Shown here one piece after another: positions 26,211 through 34,599 of a stretch of 64,000 nt of DNA. The number at the start of each line of letters is the position of its first letter. Positions within the stretch are counted from its first letter, which is position 1. The position numbers and the translations under genes were made by a program. This DNA comes from PXAP01 sp964520585 (lineage in GTDB: Bacteria > Bacteroidota > Bacteroidia > Bacteroidales > PUMT01): contig CAZFOO010000005.1 of NCBI GenBank assembly GCA_964520585.1, forward strand, positions 12,437-76,436, in the 5' to 3' direction. The notes under the pieces were generated by a model. The model made no database searches. It was not told where the DNA came from and was given only the letters and a program-made list of their open reading frames with translations.

Positions 26211-27440
26211 TTATTGTTCTGCATTTTTTAATTTTTCCAGTCTTTTAAGCAAAGGAGGATGCGAATAGTGAATGAACACATATAATGGATGTGGCCGCAG
26301 ATTACTCAGATTTTTGACCGATAATTTTTTTAATGCACTTACCAGATATTGTGCCGGATGGTGCTGCGCAGCAAAATGGTCGGCTTCATACTCATTTTTC
26401 CTTGAAATCCAGTTACCGGCAACACCGAAAATTGCGGAGACAGGAGAGTAAAGTATACCAAAGGCTAACAATCCCATATGAAATGAAGGCTGGTCTGATC
26501 CGAGGGCTGAAGAAAGAGCAGGATTTGAAACCATCAGGGAAAGTATATACAAGGTAATCGCACTGGTTATGAATGAAATTGCCAATCCGGAAATAATATG
26601 CTTTTTCTTATAGTGACCTATTTCATGAGCCAAAACACCAACTATTTCTTTAATTTTCAAGTCCTCAATCAAGGTGTCAAAAAGCACTATCCGTTTTTTC
26701 TTTCCGAGACCGGCAAAATAGGCATTAGCTTTGGTACTCCGTTTTGACCCGTCTATAACAAATACATCATTGAGACGAAAATCTGTCCGGCGACTTATTG
26801 ATTCTATTGATTCACGAAGTTCTCCCTCTTCAAGCGGAGTTTGTTTATTGAAAAGCGGGACTATCAGAGTTGAATAAAACAGATTCATGAAGATCATGAA
26901 AAATGTTATAAGTGCAAGTGCATAGACCCAAAACCATACCGTGGTAAGATAATAGAACCAGGTTATTAGTGCAAGGAGTCCCCCGCCGATAACTATACCA
27001 AGCAGCCATCCTTTAATTTTATCTGAAATAAATATTGCCGGCGTGGATTTATTGAATCCGAACTTTTCTTCAATGACAAAAGTACCATACCAGTCAAATG
27101 GTATATGCAAAATATCGGATGCAAACATGATTATGCCAAAAAAGATCAGTGCAATTATTACTGGACTGGAGGATAATCCCCGTGCAAATTCATCCACAAA
27201 AGCAAAACCTTCCAGAAAGAGCATTGCCAGCACAAGTCCGAGAGAGAATAATCCACGGACCAGCGAAAACCGCTGTTTAACTTTTTCATATTCGACGGAC
27301 TTGCGATATTTATCCTCATTATAAATATCCCGGAGATCTTCGGGCAACACGGGTGTTCTGCGGGTGGAATTCAGATATTCCAAAAATACTTCCATCAAAA
27401 AGGAAGCAATAACAAGCGCAACAATAATATAAAATATCAT
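26211..27440 (-). CDS. M48 zinc metalloprotease, Ste24/CAAX-protease type
   Basis: An inner-membrane protease of about 409 residues with several helices before the zinc site HEIGH (in VLAHEIGHYKKKH). The third ligand lies in NEYEADHFA, 60-70 residues later. The N-terminal cap resembles eukaryotic Ste24, which cleaves prenylated proteins. Bacteria lack those substrates, so membrane-protein quality control is more likely. I use the ATG at 27440; a TTG nine codons upstream is the alternative. A GGAG sits directly before the ATG. The TPR lipoprotein gene is just upstream, suggesting cotranscription. Confidence 0.9.
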   Translation of the reverse strand: MIFYIIVALVIASFLMEVFLEYLNSTRRTPVLPEDLRDIYNEDKYRKSVEYEKVKQRFSLVRGLFSLGLVLAMLFLEGFAFVDEFARGLSSSPVIIALIFFGIIMFASDILHIPFDWYGTFVIEEKFGFNKSTPAIFISDKIKGWLLGIVIGGGLLALITWFYYLTTVWFWVYALALITFFMIFMNLFYSTLIVPLFNKQTPLEEGELRESIESISRRTDFRLNDVFVIDGSKRSTKANAYFAGLGKKKRIVLFDTLIEDLKIKEIVGVLAHEIGHYKKKHIISGLAISFITSAITLYILSLMVSNPALSSALGSDQPSFHMGLLAFGILYSPVSAIFGVAGNWISRKNEYEADHFAAQHHPAQYLVSALKKLSVKNLSNLRPHPLYVFIHYSHPPLLKRLEKLKNAEQ

Positions 27441-27478
27441 CTCCTGGTTTTTAATCAAAAAGCTCAAAGATAATATTT

Positions 27479-28501
27479 TTACCGGTCTCTGCCCAGTTGG
27501 TTATCCAGTTCTCCGGCCTTTTTAATTCTTTCTTCCAGAATATCAATGTAAGCTACTGTTGCCGGATGCCTCCTTTTTTTATAGGCTTCCCTGGCAAATT
27601 TAATTGCTTCAGGGTATTCACCTCTCATCTCACTAATTAAGGCAAGATTATGAAGTGCGGCTGCAACAACATTATCATTCCGCCTATCCAGAAGATCGGT
27701 ATATATTTCTTTGGCTCTGTCATAATTACCATTATTCAGGTGAGAGGAAGCTATCCTGAGCATATATAAACCTCGCTCAAAATACATTCTTCCCTGCTCA
27801 ATCCAGTATGGTGAAATTTTTCTTGCATAATTCAATGCAGTGAAATAAGCAGATTCCATGAGTGCTTCTTCCGGCGAAGGTATTCTTTCAGGTACTTCAT
27901 AAGCATTAAATGCAGCATATTCCCAGTTAATCGTATCAAACCAAACATGCTCATTAATAATCTCACCATAGTCGCCTTCATAGATCCGCCATAAAGCAGA
28001 GATATTTACATACATCTCTCCCAAAAAATAACTGCCAAATTCATCACTTATAAATGTTATCTTTATGTCGTCTGGTAATTCTGCATTAAAAACTTCCAGG
28101 GCTATAACAGCATTAGCGTCAAGAGAATCACAAATAAATAAAACCAGTTCCGGGTTTAATGGGTCCTGAATGGAAATCTCTTTACTTCCTGGAATTTCCA
28201 GAAGCATATCCTTATCCAGGTAATCAAGACCGGGTGATTCATTCAAAATATCAGCAAGTGAAAATATAACTTCAGTTGTTGTTATGTTATGTAGCATTAA
28301 TGGTGACGTCTCCGAAGAATTCTGAAAGTTGTTTTCCTGATCTGTATTATCTTGCAGAGCTCTGTTTACTATTATGGCTGTGTTAGCATAAGTTGTTACA
28401 GGTTCGGGGGCAGGTTCCAGAACTTGAATGTTAATAGTTGACACAGAAACACATGATAGAAAAAAAAACGGATATATGAAAAACAAGAATCGATAAGCCA
28501 T
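27479..28501 (-). CDS. TPR lipoprotein (DUF6340-like)
   Basis: A 340-residue lipoprotein. A hydrophobic leader ends in a lipobox-like FFLSC, then comes LEPAPEPVTTYANTAIIVNRAL, typical of a Bacteroidota family described as DUF6340. The C-terminal third holds two or three tetratricopeptide repeats (ALHNLALISEMRGEYPEAI). It should be membrane-anchored and face the periplasm, working as a protein-interaction scaffold. It ends 38 bases before the metalloprotease start. Confidence 0.75.
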   Translation of the reverse strand: MAYRFLFFIYPFFFLSCVSVSTINIQVLEPAPEPVTTYANTAIIVNRALQDNTDQENNFQNSSETSPLMLHNITTTEVIFSLADILNESPGLDYLDKDMLLEIPGSKEISIQDPLNPELVLFICDSLDANAVIALEVFNAELPDDIKITFISDEFGSYFLGEMYVNISALWRIYEGDYGEIINEHVWFDTINWEYAAFNAYEVPERIPSPEEALMESAYFTALNYARKISPYWIEQGRMYFERGLYMLRIASSHLNNGNYDRAKEIYTDLLDRRNDNVVAAALHNLALISEMRGEYPEAIKFAREAYKKRRHPATVAYIDILEERIKKAGELDNQLGRDR

Positions 28502-28612
28502 AAATGGAAAATATTATGAATAAAATCAGTTACCAATTTACCTGACTGTTTAATTTGTTGTAAAGATTATGTATTTTTCCGATTTAATAAGAAAACATAT
28601 TAAAAATAAATT

Positions 28613-29770
28613 ATGCCGGACAGTCTGCTAATACAAAATGTATCTCTATACTATAATATTAAAGATACAATTAAATATGATATTCTTGTTGCAAAGGGGA
28701 AGATTATCTGTACAGCACCAGCCGGTGAAATTGTCCGCACCGGTAAAAGCATAGATGCCAAAGGAAATATCGCAATTCCTGGCATGATTGACATGCATAT
28801 TCATGGCGCTGGTGGTTCCGATAGTCTTGACGGAGAGAGGGAGTCCCTGCAGACTATTTCCCGCACCCTGGCGAGTCTGGGAACCACAGGTTTTCTCAGT
28901 GCCATGGTTATTCAACCAGGTAAAAGAAATATCCATCTGCAAATTGCAGGTGAATGTACAGGGGTAGACCTGGGAGGGGCCACACTTCTGGGTTCATATG
29001 TTGAAGGACCTTTTATCAATAAGGAAAAGAGAGGTGGTATTCTTCCGGAAAGCATTACAAGGCCTTCACCTGAAATTCTGGACCGGATTATTGAAGAATC
29101 AGTCGGAAAACTGCGAATAATGTGTATAGCTCCAGAATTACCAGGAAATGAAAAAATTATACGCAGACTAACAGATGCAGGGATAATTGCAGCTTTTGGT
29201 CATTCAGACGCAGGTTATGAGGAAACAAAAAAGGGGTTTGATTACGGTATAAGCCATGTTACACACCTTTTTAATGCCATGCGTTCACTCCATCACAGGG
29301 ATCCGGGGCCACTTGCCGCCATTTTTGAACATCCCGAAATCAGTATTGAACTGATTGCAGATTCCTACCATATTCATCCGGCAATGATAAATCTGGCTTC
29401 CAGACTTGCAGGAAAAAGGCTTGTTGCTTGTATAACTGATGGTATAAGTGGTATGGGATTACCTGACGGCACTTATACTTACAATAACCGGGAATATACA
29501 TCGATAAACGGTCTTGCCAGGTATCTTGATGGCACATTAATTGGGTCAACTATGGGACTGGGAAAGATTTCAGCCAACTTTATCAAGTTTACCGGTGCCG
29601 GTTTCAGGGAGGCAATAGATTGTGTTTCAATTAATCCAGCACGCATCCTCGGTATTGATAAATACAAAGGCAGTATCGAAGCAGGTAAAGATGCTGATAT
29701 TGTGATTATCGACGAAAATTTTAATGTGAAGTACACTATTATTTCCGGGAGAACCATATATCAGAATTAA
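28613..29770 (+). CDS. nagA: N-acetylglucosamine-6-phosphate deacetylase
   Basis: A 385-residue amidohydrolase that removes acetate from GlcNAc-6-phosphate. Visible are the metal motif MHIHG (His62, His64), the EGPF glutamate near residue 131, GHSDAGYEE, THLFNAM, and the catalytic aspartate in ITDGISG. The start is the only good ATG. A sodium-coupled sugar transporter follows 13 bases downstream. The deaminase for the next step is 3.3 kb further on, so this is a split amino-sugar pathway. Confidence 0.95.
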   Translation: MPDSLLIQNVSLYYNIKDTIKYDILVAKGKIICTAPAGEIVRTGKSIDAKGNIAIPGMIDMHIHGAGGSDSLDGERESLQTISRTLASLGTTGFLSAMVIQPGKRNIHLQIAGECTGVDLGGATLLGSYVEGPFINKEKRGGILPESITRPSPEILDRIIEESVGKLRIMCIAPELPGNEKIIRRLTDAGIIAAFGHSDAGYEETKKGFDYGISHVTHLFNAMRSLHHRDPGPLAAIFEHPEISIELIADSYHIHPAMINLASRLAGKRLVACITDGISGMGLPDGTYTYNNREYTSINGLARYLDGTLIGSTMGLGKISANFIKFTGAGFREAIDCVSINPARILGIDKYKGSIEAGKDADIVIIDENFNVKYTIISGRTIYQN

Positions 29771-29783
29771 ATAACTGCTAAAC

Positions 29784-31262
29784 ATGCATTTTTCCTACCT
29801 GGACACATTCATCCTTATTACATATCTTGCAGGAATAACCTGGTTTGGTATAAAAATAGCCGGAAAACAGGGCACTTCAAAAGAGTATTTTCTGGGGGGA
29901 AAAAAAATACCCTGGTGGGCAGTTTGTTTTGCCATTGTTGCTACGGAAACAAGTACTTTGACATTTATAAGTATTCCGGGACTGGCCTATCTTACAAATA
30001 TGAATTTCCTGCAACTTACACTGGGGTATTTTCTGGGTAGGGTTATTGTAGCCCTGGTTATTCTTCCGGCGTATTTTAAGGGCGAAATGGGGACTGCCTA
30101 TACATTCCTGGCAAACAGATTCGGGACCCCCATGAAAAACCTGGCGTCCGGTGTATTTATGATTACAAGGCTAGGTGCTGACGGGGTAAGATTATTTGCT
30201 ACCGCAATACCTTTGGCTCTTATTCTCCAAAATACATTCTTAGCTGCAAATTTTTCAGCGAACTGGATATATATTGCTTCTATATTCCTGATAGCTGTTA
30301 TCTCTTTAAGTTATACATATGTAGGTGGGTTACGTGCTGTTGTATGGATGGATGTTGTTCAGCTTTTTATATATTTTACAGGGGCAGTAGCAGCAATTCT
30401 AATTGTCAGCGGTGATCTTGAAGGGGGGCTTGCCGGAGGTATTGCCAAAGCCTCTGATGCCGGTAAATTTGAAATATACAATTTCTCTCTTAAAGGAGGT
30501 TTAAGAGGCTTTTTTGCCACACCCTATACCTTCATTGCCAGCATTCTGGGGGGAGCATTTTTATCGATGGCTTCACATGGGATCGATCAGCTTATAGTTC
30601 AGAGATTACTGGCTGCAGGATCTCTTTCCGGCAGCCGGAAGGCGCTCGTACTAACTGGCGGTATCATAATACTCCAGTTTGGTTTATTTCTTTTCCTGGG
30701 GAGTCTTCTATACGTTTTTTATTCGGGGGCAGAAATACCTCCTGATGAAGTATTTCCGAAATTTATAATTGAAGAAATGCCCGCAGGTCTTTCAGGACTG
30801 ATTATTGCCGCCCTGTTCGCTGCTGCAATGTCGACCCTCTCCAGTTCAATTACTGCCCTTGGCTCTGCAACCATGTATGATTATGTAATGCCATATTATA
30901 AAAGACTTAATTCATCAAATGAAATGGCAGTGTCAAGATTTATTACCCTGGTATGGTGTCTTCTGCTGGTAGGTTCCGCCATATTTTTCATGCAAAGTTC
31001 CCAGGCTGTTGTTGAACTGGCACTTTCTATTGCTTCTTTTACTTATGGAGGATTACTGGGTACATTCTTCCTGGGAGTACTTTTCAAGGCACCTCAGATC
31101 AGGCATGCAATACCTGCATTCATTGCCGGTATCCTGGGAATGGTGTATATTATACTTTTTACTGATATTGCATGGACCTGGTACACCCTTATCGGTGCAA
31201 CAATTACCGTTTTGGTGGGCAAACTCTTAACAATCAGGTTTGCATTCCTCCACAAACACTGA
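29784..31262 (+). CDS. Sodium:solute symporter (SSS family)
   Basis: A 492-residue membrane protein with about 13 helices. Family features include ETSTLTFISIPGLAY near the start and AAAMSTLSSSITALGSATMYDY (about 350-370), which contributes sodium-binding serines. Position right behind nagA suggests import of an amino sugar such as N-acetylglucosamine or N-acetylated sialic acid, an inference from context. Its last 29 bases overlap the convergent fabG gene. Confidence 0.92.
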   Translation: MHFSYLDTFILITYLAGITWFGIKIAGKQGTSKEYFLGGKKIPWWAVCFAIVATETSTLTFISIPGLAYLTNMNFLQLTLGYFLGRVIVALVILPAYFKGEMGTAYTFLANRFGTPMKNLASGVFMITRLGADGVRLFATAIPLALILQNTFLAANFSANWIYIASIFLIAVISLSYTYVGGLRAVVWMDVVQLFIYFTGAVAAILIVSGDLEGGLAGGIAKASDAGKFEIYNFSLKGGLRGFFATPYTFIASILGGAFLSMASHGIDQLIVQRLLAAGSLSGSRKALVLTGGIIILQFGLFLFLGSLLYVFYSGAEIPPDEVFPKFIIEEMPAGLSGLIIAALFAAAMSTLSSSITALGSATMYDYVMPYYKRLNSSNEMAVSRFITLVWCLLLVGSAIFFMQSSQAVVELALSIASFTYGGLLGTFFLGVLFKAPQIRHAIPAFIAGILGMVYIILFTDIAWTWYTLIGATITVLVGKLLTIRFAFLHKH

Positions 31263-31989
31263 TAACCTGTCCGCTGATATATGAAGACAGATCAGAAGCA
31301 AGGAAAAGGGTTGCGTTTGCAACATCTACAGGAGTACCTCCCCTCTTAAGAGGAATAGTTTCCGCCCATTGCTTGCGCACATCTTCAGGTAACCGGGCAG
31401 TCATTTCTGTCATTATAAATCCCGGAGCAATGGCATTGCAGCGAATATTTCGTGAACCAAGTTCTTTAGCTATTGATTTGGTGAATCCAATGATACCTGC
31501 TTTAGAAGCAGAATAATTTGACTGGCCTGCGTTTCCGCTCACTCCAACAACCGAACTCATATTGATAATTGAACCTGAACGCTGTTTAAGCATATACTTC
31601 TGAACAGCCCTGGTGAAATTGAAAACTGATTTCAGGTTAACATTAATGACTGCATCCCACTGTTCTTCTGTCATCCTCATTAACAATGTATCTTTGGTAA
31701 TACCGGCGTTGTTAACCAGAATATCAATACTGCCGAATTCTTTAGCTACAAGATCAACAGTCTCGCCTGTTTCATTAAATTGAGCGGCATTAGAAGGATA
31801 GCATTTTACCTGTACTCCCATATTCCTGATCTCATCTTCCAGGGTTTTGGCATTATCATCATATACGAGATCTGTAAAAGCAATATTTGCACCCTGACGA
31901 GCAAATGTAAGGGCTATTTCTCTGCCGATACCACGACTACCACCTGTGATGAGTGCATTTTTTTCTTTCAGCATTTCCATATTATCCAT
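31234..31989 (-). CDS. fabG: 3-oxoacyl-ACP reductase
   Basis: A 251-residue short-chain dehydrogenase reducing beta-ketoacyl-ACP with NADPH in fatty-acid elongation. It has the cofactor loop TGGSRGIG (about 15-22), NNAG (about 92-95) and a catalytic Ser-Tyr-Lys set in MSSVVG and YSASKAG. The usual C-terminal ISGQVISVCGGM is present. It converges on and overlaps the symporter gene by 29 bases. No other fab genes are adjacent. Confidence 0.93.
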   Translation of the reverse strand: MDNMEMLKEKNALITGGSRGIGREIALTFARQGANIAFTDLVYDDNAKTLEDEIRNMGVQVKCYPSNAAQFNETGETVDLVAKEFGSIDILVNNAGITKDTLLMRMTEEQWDAVINVNLKSVFNFTRAVQKYMLKQRSGSIINMSSVVGVSGNAGQSNYSASKAGIIGFTKSIAKELGSRNIRCNAIAPGFIMTEMTARLPEDVRKQWAETIPLKRGGTPVDVANATLFLASDLSSYISGQVISVCGGMQT

Positions 31990-32098
31990 TTTAAAATTTA
32001 GTATAGCAAATTAACTAAACAATTTTATTATTATCAAAAATCAATACCGGCATAAAAAATTAAATATACAATTAGACCGGACCATATAAGCAGCGGTA

Positions 32099-33151
32099 TT
32101 ATAAAGAACCTGACTCCTCCATAATAGCTTTATTTATTTTTTTCACCAATTGGGGACCTTCATAGATAAATCCGGTATAAATCTGAATAAGACTGGCTCC
32201 GGCGTTCAGTTTTTCAAGTGCATCTTCCGGACTCATAATTCCGCCAACTCCTATAACAGGTATTTTTCCATTTAGCTTTTTTGCAAGATATTTTATAATA
32301 TATGTTGAGCGATCCCTAAGAGGAAGTCCGCTCAATCCTCCTTTTCCAATACTATCAAGCCTGGTTTTGTCTGTCCGGATATTTTGGCGCATAAGAGTCG
32401 TATTGGTAGCTACCATACCATCAATGCCGGTTTGCAATGCGATTTCCACTACTTCATCAAGCTGTTGATCATTCAAATCGGGAGAAATCTTAAGTAATAT
32501 TGGTTTTCGTTTTTCGGGAGGATCTTCTGATGAAAGCTTTTTAAGTGAAATAAGAATATCTGACAGTATATCAATATCCTGAAGCTTTTTTATATCTCCT
32601 ATATTCGGACAACTAATATTGACTACAAAATAATCTACTACTTCATTAAGTACATTAAAACACTGTATATAATCATCTATAGCATTGTCATTTGGTGTTA
32701 AAGTATTTTTTCCTATATTCCCTCCTATTATAACATTGGGGCTGTTTTTTCTGATGTTTTGAGCAATTTTACGAGCACCCTGATTGTTGATTCCCATCCT
32801 GTTAATCAGGGCTTTATCTTTAACAAGCCTGAATGAACGGGGTTTAGGGTTACCGGGTTGAGGTTCGGGAGTTACTGTACCTATCTCTATAAACGAAAAT
32901 CCAAAACAAGATAATTCATTATAGAATTCAGCATTTTTGTCAAATCCTGCAGCGAGGCCAACCGGATTATCAAATTTCAAACCAAAAACATTACGTTCGA
33001 GAGATTTATCTGATACACAATAAAAGTTTCTTAAAATTTTGGTTACTCCTGGAACAGCATTTACTGCTTGTAGCAATAAAACAACAAAATAATGCACTTT
33101 CTCGGGACTAAAAAGAAATAAAACTGGTCTCAGAAATTTTTGGTATATCAT
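32099..33151 (-). CDS. pyrD: Dihydroorotate dehydrogenase (quinone), class 2
   Basis: A 350-residue FMN enzyme for the fourth step of pyrimidine synthesis, membrane-associated through the hydrophobic N-terminus. It shows NPVGLAAGFDKNAEF, GTVTPEPQPGNPKPR, NISCPN with the catalytic serine region, and GVGGIMSPEDALEKLNAGASLIQIYTGF. The class 2 N-terminal extension (LRPVLFLFSPEKVHYF) is present. It is transcribed alone. Confidence 0.95.
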   Translation of the reverse strand: MIYQKFLRPVLFLFSPEKVHYFVVLLLQAVNAVPGVTKILRNFYCVSDKSLERNVFGLKFDNPVGLAAGFDKNAEFYNELSCFGFSFIEIGTVTPEPQPGNPKPRSFRLVKDKALINRMGINNQGARKIAQNIRKNSPNVIIGGNIGKNTLTPNDNAIDDYIQCFNVLNEVVDYFVVNISCPNIGDIKKLQDIDILSDILISLKKLSSEDPPEKRKPILLKISPDLNDQQLDEVVEIALQTGIDGMVATNTTLMRQNIRTDKTRLDSIGKGGLSGLPLRDRSTYIIKYLAKKLNGKIPVIGVGGIMSPEDALEKLNAGASLIQIYTGFIYEGPQLVKKINKAIMEESGSL

Positions 33152-33298
33152 TTTTAGTTATAAATATAGATTAATCTTTATCAGTTCAAATAGCGCACAA
33201 ATTACAGGTCCTTGTGACATAAAGAGTAAATGCAATGGCAAAAATAGTTATAAGTTTCAAATATGTTACCAGTGTTATTAATCATACCGGTATATTAG

Positions 33299-33814
33299 TC
33301 ATGAATTCTCCGGATAATATTCTTCAAAGCTTCTATCTGCATAAAATATAACAATTTTCATCATCTGCTTTCTTTCGATTACATTTGTAACGCCACCATT
33401 ATTGAGGGGATTACTTTTGTAATCACGCCTGTCTTCGCCTTCAATTACATTTGTATTTGTTTTGGATGTTGTATTATCATTATCGTGATCTGTTGTATCT
33501 TCATGCTTATTGCCGGTTTCGGAATTATCAGGTTTTTTACTTTTTTCCGCTAATGACTCCTTGTTTTCATACTGTGCCTGAAAGAGATTCCCCTGAACAC
33601 TTTCATGCTTGAACATACTACCTTTGCCAAGAATTAACCAGTCAGCATTAACAGATGGATAGCAGGCAAGCATCTTTTGCAGAAAATCAAATCCGGGTTT
33701 GTTTCGTCCAGACAGGATATGGGATACACTTGAAGGCTGTACACCTATTATTTCGGCAAATCTGGCTGAAGATAGTTGTTCTTTGTTTAAAAATTTCAGT
33801 AACCGGTCTCTCAT
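33299..33814 (-). CDS. XRE-family helix-turn-helix regulator
   Basis: About 171 residues from the ATG at 33814. A frame to 33940 is open but would place the promoter inside the gene, so I reject it. Residues 1-65 form a Cro/CI-type HTH (ARFAEIIGVQPSSVSHILSGRNKPGFDFLQKML) with the Bacteroidota ending NADWLILGKGSMF. The C-terminal half is polar and low-complexity. The upstream region has two TTACAAATGTAA-like palindromes flanking a TATATTTG box, consistent with autoregulation. Similar sites occur inside the 3' coding part. Confidence 0.82.
   Translation of the reverse strand: MRDRLLKFLNKEQLSSARFAEIIGVQPSSVSHILSGRNKPGFDFLQKMLACYPSVNADWLILGKGSMFKHESVQGNLFQAQYENKESLAEKSKKPDNSETGNKHEDTTDHDNDNTTSKTNTNVIEGEDRRDYKSNPLNNGGVTNVIERKQMMKIVIFYADRSFEEYYPENS
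33379..33456. promoter_or_regulatory. Three intragenic TTACAWWWGTAA sites
   Basis: TTACATTTGTAA (33379-33390, perfect palindrome), TTACTTTTGTAA (33411-33422) and TTACATTTGTAT (33445-33456) lie within 78 bases of the 3' coding part of the XRE gene. On the minus strand two encode T-N-V-I-E, so an internal coding repeat is an alternative explanation. Confidence 0.45.
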
Positions 33815-33848
33815 AATTGACAAATTAATTGTTTGATAAAAGACATAC

Positions 33849-33909
33849 ACAAATGTAATGCAAATATAGTTCACATGCATAACTTTATTGATATTACAAA
33901 TGTAATGCA
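33849..33909 (-). promoter_or_regulatory. XRE-gene promoter with paired operators
   Basis: The minus strand has TATATTTG (33861-33868), a TAnnTTTG box. One ACAAATGTAATGCA copy (33849-33862) touches the expected start point and another (33896-33909) lies just upstream of the -33 position. Their spacing is 47 bases. The layout fits autorepression. Confidence 0.55.
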
Positions 33910-34599
33910 TCATTAGTAATTCCGTGTATCTAATAAGCAATCGCTAAATTTTCAGTATTGCCAATTATGAGCCGGATTTCGTTGATATTTAAGTTAATGA
34001 AATGATGTAAAATCTAAGAATGGAATCAATAAAAGATCAAATTAATGATTTAATGCTTATATATTACTAAAAATTAAGAATATAGGTGTATTTCGATATT
34101 TTAAATTTAAGTTATAATTTATATAAATGATGTATATAGCTGGTCTACAAGCTTATAAAATATGAAATATGGATATTTTTACACTTATGTAACTATTATA
34201 ATGAAATTAATTAAACAATAGAATTACATAAACCATGTAAAGGACTGGTTATATGTATTATAAAATGTGTTTTTAATATGTGTGTTATGAATTTGTTTAT
34301 GTTGGAAGCTTAGGTTACAAATGTGAATATGTGATATTTTTATCCAATGATCAATTATTGTTCTTGAATTTATGAAATCTTTGTATTAACAAAAATCCCT
34401 TTTTATTACTGCCAAATAATTCGTGAAATATCAGAACAATGATTAATATAAGTATAATCGATGTTATTTAAACTAAAAAAAAAATTTTATTAAGTATCTT
34501 CTTATATGTAATTTTACTCATTTATGACTAATTTCACATGCGAGTCAATATCTATATTTTTTGCCATATATTTTGTACAATTTTAAAATTTGAATTATA
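33910..34599. other. AT-rich intergenic region
   Basis: Nearly 700 bases are very AT-rich, with no supported gene. A TTACAAATGTGA site at 34315-34326 repeats the XRE-associated motif. The start of the NagB/PIG-L gene lies at its right end, but I see no clean TAnnTTTG box for it. Confidence 0.5.

Noticed and set aside
33815..33940. N-terminal extension of the XRE gene
   Set aside because: The promoter box and an operator lie inside it, and it encodes an unconserved hydrophobic leader.
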